From Dimargaris cristalligena (Eukaryota; Kickxellomycota; Dimargaritomycetes; Dimargaritales; Dimargaritaceae): DNA of 19,866 nucleotides. The stretch is from the NCBI GenBank assembly GCA_027576995.1, contig JANBQC010000530.1, positions 1 through 19,866 on the forward strand, read 5' to 3'. Position numbers and translations under genes: made by a program. Below, one piece after another: positions 1-10,120 of this stretch. The notes under the pieces were generated by a model, which worked only from the letters and a program-made list of their open reading frames with translations, was not told where the DNA came from and did no database searches. Every line of letters starts with the position of its first letter. Position 1 is the stretch's first letter.

Positions 1-4
1 TTAC

Positions 5-12
5 TATAAAAA
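5..12 (+). promoter_or_regulatory. TATA box before the 83-256 reading frame
   Basis: TATAAAAA lies 71 bases before the ATG at 83. A pyrimidine-rich stretch (about 40-82) sits between them, as in short fungal leaders. The window edge cuts off anything further upstream. Confidence 0.4.
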
Positions 13-82
13 TAAAATAAAATACTAATAATTACTAAATTTCTTCCCTCAAAATACATCAACTCTTAACACTCTCTCTTCA

Positions 83-256
83 ATGTCGCGCCTCCCCATT
101 CGTTCCTCTGGACCTAGTGTCCCACCTTCATCCGGCCTGGGTACACCGCCATCCACGCCCCAGCATTCTGCACTCGAGCAAGGTACGCCAGTCCGTAATC
201 CGAATCCTAGCGGTGGATTAGATGATCCCGATGCCAACACACATACATTACTATAG
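83..256 (+). CDS. Unrecognised short frame, possibly a first exon or truncated gene start
   Basis: The frame has 57 codons and ends in TAG. It starts MSRLPIRSSG and is rich in Pro, Ser and Gly with several S/T-P sites (GTPPSTPQ, QGTPVR). Codons are C/G-ending and unlike the AT-rich flanks, which suggests real coding sequence; this coding look stops at about 238. A TATA box and CT-rich leader precede it. Two weak donors (GTACGC near 182, GTAATC near 194) could make it a first exon, but no matching downstream exon was recognised. Alternatively it is the 5' end of a duplicated, truncated gene. S/T-P-rich starts of this kind occur in MCM helicase subunits and many nuclear proteins, but this is too short to assign. 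The opposite-strand frame (49-270) looks like a shadow. Confidence 0.4.
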   Translation: MSRLPIRSSGPSVPPSSGLGTPPSTPQHSALEQGTPVRNPNPSGGLDDPDANTHTLL

Positions 257-602
257 TGGCTTAAAAACATTTTACCTGAATAATCCTATGTAATTATCTA
301 TTTTACAAACCATTATTGAAATCTATCTATAGTCCAATGTTTAATAGTGTATAGATTCCATCTATTCTGGCAGTGAACTATTTGCCACTTATTTTAATAT
401 TTGAAAAAGTCACCAACACGCGGGAGGTTTGACTTTACTGTGAAATATATTGAATGAATTCTCGGACCCAGTAAGAGAGTATCATTTTTTCAGCGGGGTT
501 GAACTAAGACCATACATACATAAATTAGAACTATGCAATCGATTTCTTAATAAAACTATAATGACCAAGACCACGTATTACTTTTCAGTGGGGTATGTAT
601 AT

Positions 603-704
603 CCCCCCCCTTCCTACTTATTCTCTCTATACAATGGCTAAGACTTGGTAATACTACAGAATCCTCCCCCAAGCACCCTGTCAACCGCAGGGGGAAGGGG
701 GGGG
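603..704. repeat. Inverted repeat of C-tract and G-tract arms
   Basis: CCCCCCCCTTCC at 603-614 is the exact reverse complement of GGAAGGGGGGGG at 693-704, a 12-bp perfect inverted repeat with a 78-base spacer. The spacer also holds a CTCCCCC run facing a GGGGG run. Confidence 0.6.
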
Positions 705-777
705 TTAGAAGCACTTAGGCGACCCGGATGTTACTAATGAACTATAAGTATGGGCAGGATGCAGTAAGTTTGGGGGA

Positions 778-835
778 GGGTGTGTGTGTGTGTGTAGCGT
801 GTACTTTGCTTTGATAGCACCCACACACACACACC
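778..835. repeat. (GT)n and (AC)n microsatellites in inverted orientation
   Basis: GGG followed by seven TG units and a T (778-795) faces CCC followed by AC units (820-834) across about 25 bases. Together they can fold into a stem of roughly 15 bp. A poly-A run follows. Confidence 0.6.
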
Positions 836-1531
836 GAAAAAAAAACCTAGACTGTTTCATTAGTTTGGTTCTTAGGGCCGCTGTATGTTTATCTTGAACC
901 CAATCATAATACTAGTAGTATAGAACAATTGAAAGTATTGGCTGATATGGGTTTGCCAGTTGGAGAATTCCTGTCTGTACGTTTTTTAGGGCCTCTCCGC
1001 GTAACACAGTTCTCCCAGCTCTCAGGTCCAAACTTTGAGTGAATATAGCGTCTTTTGTCTAAACTAAAGATTCGCTTATAGCAAAGGACCTCTTAATCTA
1101 CCAACGTCGGTCAAAGAGCACATATCATCAAACAAGCCCCGTGTCTCCTAAGTTACTTAAAATTATCCGCGTTCACTGTTTAAAATCCGATTTGATTACT
1201 GGTTTATTAATGTGGGTTAATTGCAAAAATGAACCGATAAAAGGCAAATAATAGGGATAAAAAATCAAACAAAAAAATAGAGATCAATGAAAATATCACA
1301 CCGCTACATGTTAAATGTAGCAACGGGGTCGTTTCATTCTGGTAGGTTCGCTTTCCTTCGAATAACAAAAAAAAACAATAGTAGTTGAAACAACGTATAA
1401 TCTGATTTGAATCGAATAGGGAACCCACGAATGGGGGGCATATATATATTTATATATATTTAGATGTACTAGGCTTTTAAACCTATACTAATCAGCTGAA
1501 TCCAACTAACCCAGGCTTCACCGGGACTATT

Positions 1532-4500
1532 TTACTTCTGCCTATTTGAATTGCCATCGCCGTTCATGGGGTCGTACGAATGGGGGGAATAGTTGGGCCG
1601 ACCAGTGCTCGGATTGGTATTGGGACTACCACTACCGTCATCATCGTCCGCATTGGTCATGTACGAAGGCAGACCGGAAGCACCGTAGCTGGGACCCGAG
1701 CTCGATGGCGAATAGGCCGGTGAAGCTGGGGAATAAGCTGTGGCGCCAGCACCCATGGGAGAGTAGCTCGGGGACGTGGGTGAGTAACTGGGGGAGGTGG
1801 GCGAGTAACTCGGTGACGTAGGGGAGTACGAAGGTGAGGTGGGGGAATAGCTAGGGGAAGTCGGCGAGTAACTGGGGGAGGTCGGGGAGTAGGATGGGGA
1901 GGTCGGAGAATAGCTGGGCGACGTAGGGGAGTAACTCGGGGACGTGGGGGAGTAACTGGGGGAGGTGGGCGAGTAACTCGGTGACGTGGGAGAGTAGGAT
2001 GGGGATGTAGGTGAGTAACTGGGCGACGTGGCCGAGTAGGAGGGTGAGGTGGGCGAGTACGAAGGGGACGTCGGTGAGTAGCTGGGGGAAGTGGGCGAAT
2101 AGCTGGGGGAAGTGGGGGAATAGGATGGGGAAGTCGGCGAATAGGCCGGCGAAGTAGCCTTGTATCCAGGGGAGGTGGGGGAATAGCTAGGGGACGTTGG
2201 AGAGTAACGTGGGGACGTGGGGGAGTAGCCGGGCGAAGTGGGTGAGTATCCCGGAGAAGTGGGGGAATACCCGGGGCTGGCCGCGTAAGTACCACCGGGC
2301 GAAGTGGGTGAATAGTCGGGGGACATGCCGCCAGTAGTGGAACCGGGGGAGAAGGGTGAGAACCCACCCGCCCAGCTGGGGGACCCGGCACCGGATTCGA
2401 CGAGGGGGGAGAACATAGTGTCCATACCACCGGGGGAGTGCGGGCGCACCAGGTCCACGTATTGGGGAGAGCGGCTGTCGTACGGCGTGAGTTGCGGGGT
2501 CATGCTACCGTCCCGCATGGGCGACATACCGCCGCTCATACCCGCGCGGAAGCCAGCGGCACCGCCGAGTCCATTGGCCTCAGCGAGGCGAGCATTAATC
2601 ACCGTCGACTTCAGCATTTGGTCGTCCAGAAGCACATCAAAGTCACCAGTACCAAGGGGGGCCACCTGACCCAGCATGACATTTTCAGTCACACCCCGGC
2701 AGTCGTCTAGTTCACCGGTGGCCGCCGCTTCCATCAAAATCTCCACGGTTTCTTCGAATGAACAACGCATCAGCGCACCCGTATCGGCTCGATTAATACC
2801 GTGACGGGTAATGGCCACCAAATGACCCCGCGCCGTCATCACATCGACCAACATGGCCAAATGGCGGTAGTTGACATAGGAACCGTCGAACTCAATGACT
2901 CGTCGCACTTCGAACAGAATGGACTCGCGGGCGGCTTCGATACCCAGCACCTTGAGGATTTCAACGCTGTTGTTGGAGAAAGTACGGATAGGATCAACAT
3001 GGTCCTGGCTAAGCACCTCGCACATGTTGGTACCGTCCGTTTCGAGCACCCACTCTTCACGGGTCTCGATCTTACCCCCGTTGGGGCCACCGGGCGTGGT
3101 GGCAACGATCAGTTTGCGGGGCACCATAAACACCCGCTTGATGCCTTCAATACCCCGGAGGGAGATGGTCAACATGTTGAGTTCCAGGCGTTTCAGGAAG
3201 ACATCCTCTTCCAGGCGACCGGGGACATCGTCGTCTTCATCGGCGAACTTGTCACCCGACGGGCCTCCCACGATACGACACCGTACCACTAGGGAGTCCG
3301 AGTTATCTTCGCTATGGATAATCTGGAGATCACTGCCGAAGTTCTTGCCAATCATCGTACCGACCTCGGTCATGGACAGCCCCTTGTCGAGCATTAATTT
3401 ACGATCCATCTCAAAACGGAGTAGCCAGGGCGACACGGTGTTGGCAGACAACTCACCCGAGAAAATACCGTAGTGGGCCATTACGATTTCCTCGTCCTCG
3501 GGGATAAGGGTAGTGGTTGGGTCGGGATCGTAGAAAATCTCGGCCACAGAGGTAACCGTCTGCAGCGTAGTGTGTTCAATGGCGGCTTGGATTTCCTTGG
3601 CGCGGTCGGCGTTGCGGCCGTATTCCTGGTCCAGGAACACCGTCAACGAAGGCGTTTTGATATTGGTGGCTACGTTGATGATTTCCTTCAACCGGGGCAC
3701 ACCGAGGGTCACGTTCTTACTGGACACACCGGCGTAATGGAACGTATTCAGGGTCATCTGAGTGGCAGGCTCACCGATGGACTGGGCGGCCAGCGTACCG
3801 ACCATTTCGCCCGGATTGACTTGAGCCATGGCAAACCGGGACTCGATTTCGCCCAAGACCCACTCAAAGGCCTGCGAGTTTAGGTGGTAACGCTCAATGA
3901 CCCGACGGGTAGCCAGCATAGACCGGCACACAATCTGGAACAGCGCCGTGGCGTTCTCCTGGGCCTCCTGACTGAGTTTGTCCTGGCCACGCACCACGGT
4001 CAAACGGGAGCACAGCTGTTCCACACCATCGGTAATCTGGAGCGGGTGAAGGTCGCTGGGTCTCCGCGAATCGATGCGGAAAATCTGCTGGGCGTTCTTG
4101 ATCAGTCGGGACAAGTTGACAGGCAGGGGCTTCGTATTGTTGCTGTTCTGAATGTCCTTTTCGCACATGAAGTCGCGCACGGACAGCCGGTCCTCGACCA
4201 ACTGGGCGAATTCCTGGTCCAGCCGAGTCTGTGTCCGCTCGTTGCCCTCCATGTCCTTGAGTACGGCATATTCGAGGGCCCCGGACTTGAAACTACGTCC
4301 ATTCTCCTGGTCCATGATGTCCACCCGGAACTCCCGATCGAAGACGGAGTCCTCCATGCTGATCAGGTCCATCTTCTGTCGCTCAATGTGAACGGCGTCC
4401 ATGCCGTCCTCACCGTAACAGAATTGCAGAATATGGCCCAGCGAGTTACGCACGGTACCGTCGTAGTTGACCATACAGTCCTCCAGGGCCTTGATCAAAC

Positions 4501-7366
4501 GACGCTGGATGTAACCGGTTTCGGCGGTCTTGACGGCCGTATCAATCAGACCTTCACGACCACCCATAGCGTGGAAAAAGAACTCCTGGGGGGTCAGCCC
4601 GCGCAAGTACGAATTTTCAACGAAGCCCTTGGATTCGGGGCCGTAGTCGTCCTTGGCGAAGTGAGGCAGGGAGCGGTTCTTGAATCCAAAGGGGATTCGT
4701 TTACCCTCCACGTTTTGCTGTCCAACACAGGCCGTCATCTGGGACACGTTAATGTAACTACCCTTGGACCCGGATACCACCATCTGTCGCACGTTGTTGT
4801 CTTCCTTCAGGTTCTTTTGGGCACTCTTACCGGCGTCATCACGGGCTCGGTTGAGTTCCACGTTGACCTTGCTTTCGAACGACTCGCGGATAGTCATACC
4901 GGCCAGACACTCGAGCTGGTTCTGCTGGGCCGTATTGATAATCTCGTTGACTCGGTTCTTGGCGTTATTGATGGTTGTGGTAATGTACTCCGCGGTTCGT
5001 GGATCCGCAATGGTATCGCCGATACCGATACTAAAGCCGTTGTGAAGGAACCAGTAGTTAATCACGGTTTGGGTACCGTTAAAGAACATTTTACAAGTCT
5101 CGGACCCCCGCTCCAGCATAATGACGTGAATTAAGCCGCTCTCGGAAGCGCCCACCGTCTTTTTACACACGATACCGGCCAGAAGCACACCGTCCTCAAT
5201 GATGACCTTGGTGTCACCGGGGGAAATGTCGGTTTTCTCTTCGTCCGGATGGGTGGAGTGAAAACGCGTACAATTGATGCCGGACGGAATCACCATACTG
5301 AAAATCTGTTTACCCGACCATAGCGGCTTGGGCTTGAGAATGCAAGGCTGGGGGATCAGGCCATCCCAGTCAGGCACCCACAACATAAGGTTCATGACCA
5401 TGTCGTAGTCCACGAAGGTGTCACGTTTAGTGAACCGGCGAAGAGCGCATAGGGTGTCCTGGACGATACCCATGACAGGCTTGTTGGCCTGCGGGGACAC
5501 AATATTCTTGGGAACCATGCAAATCTCACGGATTTCAGCCCGGGTCTCCTCCGACTGAGGCACGTGGAGATTCATTTCATCCCCGTCGAAATCGGCGTTA
5601 TAGGGTGAGGTGACGGACAGGTTCAGACGGAAGGTGGAGTAGGGCATGACCCGGATACGGTGACCCATCATGGACATTTTGTGCAAAGACGGCTGCCGGT
5701 TGAAAATGACCAAATCGCCCGAGATCAGGTGACGCTCGACTCGCCAGCCATATTGTAGGGGGATTTCATTGCCCAGTTTGTTATAGCGAAGATCGATACG
5801 TTCGCCATTTTCACGCACCACGTACTTGGCACCTGGGTGTTGATTAGGTCCGTTGCGCACACATTCCTGCATTTGGGCGATATTGTACGGCGTGACCAAC
5901 TCAGGGTAGGTCAAGTTACGGGCAATACTACGGGGTACACCCACTTCATCAATCGATAAGTTAGGATCACCCGTAATAACCGTACGGGCGGAGAAGTCCA
6001 CCCGCTTACCCATTAAATTACCACGAAGCCGACCTTCCTTACCCTTGAGGCGGGCACGGATGGATTTGAGGGGACGGCCGGATTTCTGGAGGGCCTGTGG
6101 GATCCCGGATGCGTCGTTATTCATGTACGTCGCAATATGGAACTGGAGCAGCTGCTCAAACTCTTCGACTACGTGCTGTGGGGCGCCCTCGGTCTCGCAG
6201 CCCTTGACGCGTTGGTTAGCCTTGAGAATATCGCTCAACTTATGGGTCAAATCGTCCTCACCGCGACTGGTGCCGTCCATCTGAATACTGGGGCGTACGG
6301 CGGGTGGGGGAACGGGGAGAACGGTGATGAGCATCCACTCGGGACGGGCCCAATCGGGTGAGAGACCCAGGTCGATCAGGTCGCGGTCGGAAATGCGCTT
6401 AAGGATCTGGATGGCCATGGCGGCTGACACGTTCACCTTGCTTTCGGTGACAGTGCCATCCTCATTTTTGGTTTTAAGCACCGTGGACAGCCGCAGGCCC
6501 TCCTTACGGATCACGGGATGGATCTGCCCGCAGGCTTCCGGGATGTCGAATGGGGCGGCGGGCTTAGTCATGGGGCCTTCGTCCTTCTTGTCGCCGTCGA
6601 GGTCGGTAATTGTGGCCTCGCAGCGCTTTTTGCCGTTGCAGAGCGCGTGGATATCCTTGAGCCGGCGCTTGGGGTCACGCAGTTTGCGGGCCCGTACGAA
6701 TCGGATATCACCGGCATCAATCTTCAGACGGGAACAGTGAAAGCACACGCATTCGAGGATTTTTTTGATTTTGACGATAAACCCAATGTGGTAGACGGGA
6801 CGGGCCAGTTCGACGTGGCCAAAATGACCGGGGCATTCGGTCATATTCTCGCTACAGGTCTGGCACTTAAAGTTACGGTCGATGGTCCCTAGGCGCGGAT
6901 CCAGCAAACCGTTCACCTTTAGCTTTTGGGTACCTTCCTCCATAATCTCAGGGTGCTCGATCTGAACCACCGACATGGCTTTCTGAAGATGGGGAAACCG
7001 GCGGGGTCGTCAGCGAAAAGGGAAACATGAGGGGATCATAAAAAGCATAGGAAGTTGGGGAAAGAAAGGTACGGTCGCGGTTTTCCGTGACCATCAAATA
7101 CGAAACGAAGTAGGGCAAAGTCGTTTAGCTAATGCTGGGGGTAGCAAGCCGGGGCCCATGTGGCCTTGTAATGCCATCGCACTCGCATGGAGGGATACAT
7201 TGGCACCCATTCAGTACCACAGTGGTATCGATCATTGGGGGATATGATAAGATAGTTAGATTAAACCACAACTTACAATCTCATCCGGGGATAGAATACC
7301 GAACTGGATATAGTTTACTCTCCGGAGGGGTGCCGGAGAGTGAGCGAACTGATAGCTCATACTCAT
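1532..7366 (-). CDS. RPB1: DNA-directed RNA polymerase II largest subunit RPB1 (two exons)
   Basis: Catalytic subunit of RNA polymerase II, which makes mRNA in the nucleus. Joining exon 1 (7277-7366) to exon 2 (1532-6982) gives 1846 residues. Exon 1 supplies the conserved start ([18 protein letters not shown]) and runs in frame into [13 protein letters not shown]. Visible landmarks: clamp zinc ligands C70, C73, C80, H83, then C110 and C113 and two later cysteines (CEAT, ACGQ); [32 protein letters not shown]; active-site NADFDGD with Asp494, Asp496 and Asp498 for Mg2+; the bridge-helix region with [20 protein letters not shown]; trigger loop LNTFHYAG with His1112; then the heptad tail. Length and order match the family, with no frameshift. 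A longest-ORF call would begin at the ATG at 6976 (Met33), which corresponds to the Ile of yeast RAIS and is internal. GC content is well above the flanks. Identification is secure; the exon 1 junction is inferred from sequence and family fit. Confidence 0.97.
1766..2269 (-). repeat. RPB1: RPB1 C-terminal domain heptad repeats (21-bp units)
   Basis: 24 contiguous heptads (residues 1602-1769). 18 are the exact consensus YSPTSPS; the others are YSPTSPG (three), [14 protein letters not shown] and YSATSPS. One YSPTSPG and a degenerate unit precede the array, and YSPMGAG, YSPASPA and YSPSSSG follow it. The repeat phase was checked from Tyr codon positions: 2164, 2038 and 1765 differ by multiples of 21. 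This tail is the phosphorylation platform for capping, splicing and 3' processing factors. A non-heptad tail of about 60 residues with a DDDD cluster, ending in NRQK, follows. Confidence 0.95.
6983..7276 (-). other. RPB1: Intron 1 of RPB1 (phase 0)
   Basis: On the minus strand the donor is GTAAGT directly after the codon for Ile30, and the acceptor is CCATCTTCAG just before AAA GCC ATG. A branch-site-like CTGAC sits at 7009-7013, about 25 bases from the acceptor. Length is 294 bases. Removing it rebuilds the conserved RPB1 N-terminus without a gap. Confidence 0.88.
7317..7341. repeat. 9-bp perfect hairpin inside RPB1 exon 1
   Basis: ACTCTCCGG (7317-7325) and CCGGAGAGT (7333-7341) are exact reverse complements with a 7-base loop. 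They lie within the coding exon, 25-50 bases after the start codon, over the codons around SPAPLRRV. Confidence 0.7.
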
Positions 7367-8140
7367 CTTGACCAATGGGGTGCGACCGATGAACGCGACG
7401 ATGTAACGAACAGCGATGGGCTAGACGGGGCGGGGAAACCGATGACCGGGATGATGGGGCTTGGAGTAGGGGGTGGTGAAAAGGGACGTCGCGGGGAAAG
7501 AGATCGTTGATGGGCACAAAGAGGACTCGCTAGAGGAGTGAGGTCGCGCTTCGGTAAGATAAATTATTAAAGGCAGGCGTCGTCAATAGACGAGACGATC
7601 ACGCGTGCGTTGGAACCAAAAACGAATGGCTAAGTGGCGCGGTACTGTTTTCTAACAGAAGCACTAGAGTACAAGTGAACTAGACGTTGGCTTTCTAGGG
7701 AAGAATAAAGGACGACGATCAAGTAAAGAATCGAGCGTCCTTTGCGGCGGGGCTAAGATTATCTATTTATGACGAAAGCGAGATATAGAGCAGGAACACA
7801 AAAACGCGACGAGAAGAAAAATAAGGATGCGTAGAAATAGAAGGGAAGAAAGAAAAAGAGAGAGACCACTGAAGGGAGTCACTCGTGTAGTGATATATAG
7901 TGGCAGGGCTAACAGATACCGCGGAATACCCTGGAGGAACGGGGCTTTCCAAAGAAAGTAGGTTGGTTTAAAGGGAAGTGGATATGGTGAAGGGAGAAGG
8001 CGTTTCGTGGAAACCGCCGAGGTTAATTATATATCCCTATAAGAACTAATTATATATAATAGAGTAGGTTATAAGTATGAAGTAGTATTATTTTTGGGTA
8101 TTTTTTTGAAGAGCTGAAATAATGATGCTGAAATGGAATC

Positions 8141-8181
8141 GGTTAGAAGGTTCGTTGATTGAAGCGACGAACCTTTCTACC
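8141..8181. repeat. Strong inverted repeat (hairpin)
   Basis: GGTTAGAAGGTTCGT (8141-8155) faces ACGAACCTTTCTACC (8167-8181). The inner seven bases pair perfectly, and the outer part pairs with a single one-base shift. The loop is 11 bases. Confidence 0.7.
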
Positions 8182-8186
8182 CGTGT

Positions 8187-8212
8187 ATATGTATGTATGT
8201 ATGTATGTGTGT
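8187..8212. repeat. GTAT tetranucleotide microsatellite
   Basis: About five GTAT units grading into GTGTGT, directly after the hairpin. Confidence 0.7.
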
Positions 8213-8617
8213 TTAAAACCCTTTGACTTCCAGAATCCTGTGCAATCCCGTAACATGTAACGGCGAAAAGTCGAAATGAAAGAGATTCGAACAAGAACGA
8301 AAGCAAAGCAACAGCACCGCATATACACCCAGCCAGCCCACCCGGCCCCCCTATATACCCTCAGGCTGGGTGTGGAGCATAAAGTGGGTGGGAGGGCAGC
8401 AGGGAAATGTTCCACTCGTCCAAATCATAATAGATTCGCAGCACCGGCGGTCCATCCAGGTAAGAGGTGCATTCAGTGTAGTAAGGGTGAGTGGAAGCGT
8501 GTGGAAGAGCCTGAGTGGCCCCCAGAGGAGGGTAGGGGAGCAGCAGCCAATCACACGACGTTAAGGCGTTCTGTTGATCTTCTATTGTGGTGAGCCTAAT
8601 ATAGACTGCGCATTCCC

Positions 8618-8700
8618 ATTGGCACGGTCACCGCCCCCCTTATGGTTCCCGTTTCACTCGTTACCATATAAATAGGCTGCCCCCGCCCGCCCTCCTTTCA
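8618..8700 (+). promoter_or_regulatory. Core promoter: inverted CCAAT, GC box, TATA box
   Basis: ATTGG (inverted CCAAT) at 8618-8622, a C-rich GC-box-like CCGCCCCCC at 8631-8639 and TATAAATA at 8667-8674. A CT-rich stretch follows with a likely transcription start near 8695-8700 (CTTTCATTG), and then a pyrimidine-rich leader of about 140 bases. Order and spacing fit a fungal TATA promoter firing rightward. The gene it would drive was not identified. Confidence 0.5.
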
Positions 8701-8842
8701 TTGTGTTCTATAATTCTCTTGTCGTTTTTATTTCTCTAGTTCGTTTTCAGTAGTTGTTCTTATCCTACCTCGTGTTTCTTATATTCTTCTCTGCTGTACC
8801 TCTCGTTAGACACCCATATTGCCTAGGTTCGCCGGAGGTGTA

Positions 8843-10120
8843 GATGGTTTTGAGTAAGAGAGCGCTGCTTTGATTTTGACCACTATTCGAGTAGGGCTGA
8901 CAATGTAGTGGCATTAAGGCGGAAACAACAACCAAATGACAGGCATATCTTGGAGATGGGGAACCCTTCTTAGTGAGAGGCCAAGCTGCGCAAGGGAGAT
9001 TGAATGATGGAAATAGAACAGTGTACCACGGGGCAGTAGTTGGTCAGTGTAATATTGTAGGTGGCAGTTTCAGCTGGTCACTTAATTTACCAATTTATGA
9101 GTGGGGGGTGTATGGGGTTAAATGCTACTCACTTACGCATATGGTCACTAACCCTGTAAATTTTTGGAGGGCATACAGCAATAATCGATCTCTGAGGACT
9201 TTCAATGCCCACTATTTGGGTAGCTCGTTAATATTATACCTGCCTTCCAGATTGACAATGACTATTGACAGGCGTGTCGAAACAGTCTGAGCTACGCCAT
9301 AGTTCTGTTCAACTGATTAGGACTGCTTACTACCTAACTATCGGTGAGCAACCCTGGCGTACAAATCTCTTTTTAATTCAAACTATTATCGAAAAACACC
9401 CACTAGCTATCATATAATTATTCCCACCAGTTCTATAGATATGTCCAGGTTACCAGTCAAATTCTTTTACTGTCGATCATTGTAACAGCTGCTGCTAATA
9501 AGTCGTGGTTTTCTAAACCTTCTTCTTACTAGGATTACTGGCGGACTCTTGCATTAATTAGTACTGTATAAATGGTCAATTATAGCATTCCATTACTTTA
9601 GCCGACTTGCCCATGTCCGCTACATATTCTGGGCATTTATATTTAAACCTCTTTTGTCTACCCCAAATGTTTGGTTACGAATATTTTGTATTTTACACAT
9701 TCTTTAAAAGAGCCCACAAAATTTAAACTATTAATATACCAAATGATAATGCCCATACTTGAAACACCTCGTTTCCCTGCAATTGTGGAGCAACTTGCCC
9801 AATCTATTCATAGAGCCCTCAAATATATCCCCATATATAGAGGATGACATGTGAACCGACTAAACGGTGGGCGTTATTTCCTTATCTCAAATGATTCAAG
9901 TAGGAGACTTCTATTGGAATGATGGTGTTGATCGAAAACTAACGTATAATTTTACATTATGTTACTAATGCTAAAGTTACCTAGGAATACACTTTTATAA
10001 TCGCTGTCAACAAAAATAAAATAAAGAATCAACCCTGTTTTATTGTAGTTAGTCGCATCGAACAATGCAAATATACAATGGGCCAATGCCAAAAGTCTAG
10101 ACTGTGCATGGAGGGGTGGG
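8843..10120. other. Region behind the 8618-8700 promoter, no convincing gene
   Basis: The first ATG after the promoter (8843) opens only nine codons (MVLSKRALL). A GTAAGA donor-like site sits inside that frame near 8853, and a CTGAC..TAG acceptor-like site ends near 8910; joining them gives only about 24 codons. A 105-codon frame at 8973-9290 has no recognisable motif. The rest is AT-rich and unstructured. On the minus strand AATAAA (10039-10044) sits 77-82 bases past the stop of the 10121-10882 gene and is a candidate polyadenylation signal for it. Confidence 0.4.

Larger units (their letters stand above)
257..1531. other. Spacer downstream of RPB1, no gene seen
   Basis: AT-rich sequence with only short unsupported frames on both strands. 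It holds homopolymeric C and G tracts (603-610, 697-704), a GT tract and an AC tract (778-795, 820-834), and an alternating TA run at 1441-1462. The TA run lies about 70-90 bases downstream of the RPB1 stop on the minus strand and could act as an AT-rich polyadenylation efficiency element; that is inference. Confidence 0.5.
7367..8600. other. RPB1 leader and upstream region, no gene seen
   Basis: Read on the minus strand, the stretch next to the RPB1 start is C/T-rich (7367-7560), typical of a fungal 5' leader. A minus-strand ATAAATA at 7764-7770 could be the RPB1 TATA element, about 400 bases upstream of the start codon; this is weak. A purine-rich block at 7830-7866, a hairpin at 8141-8181 and a GTAT microsatellite follow. 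Short frames on both strands have no recognisable content. Confidence 0.4.

Noticed and set aside
1657..2430. 257-codon minus-strand Pro/Arg-rich frame
   Set aside because: It is the alternative reading frame of the 21-bp CTD repeats; composition follows from the repeat and there is no independent support.
2801..3473. Plus-strand frames of 163 and 192 codons
   Set aside because: They overlap each other antisense to conserved RPB1 coding sequence and have shadow-like composition.
3884..5134. 416-codon plus-strand frame
   Set aside because: It lies antisense to RPB1 in a frame kept open by the codon pattern of the real gene and has no recognisable domain.
7281..7517. 78-codon minus-strand frame overlapping the RPB1 start
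   Set aside because: Its frame differs from exon 1, which gives the conserved RPB1 N-terminus; this frame has no family match.
8270..8300. Possible tRNA B-box (GTTCGAATC on the minus strand)
   Set aside because: No A-box at the right distance and no cloverleaf can be drawn.
8973..9290. 105-codon plus-strand frame after the orphan promoter
   Set aside because: AT-rich sequence, no motif, and its start does not follow the leader; length is within what chance allows here.
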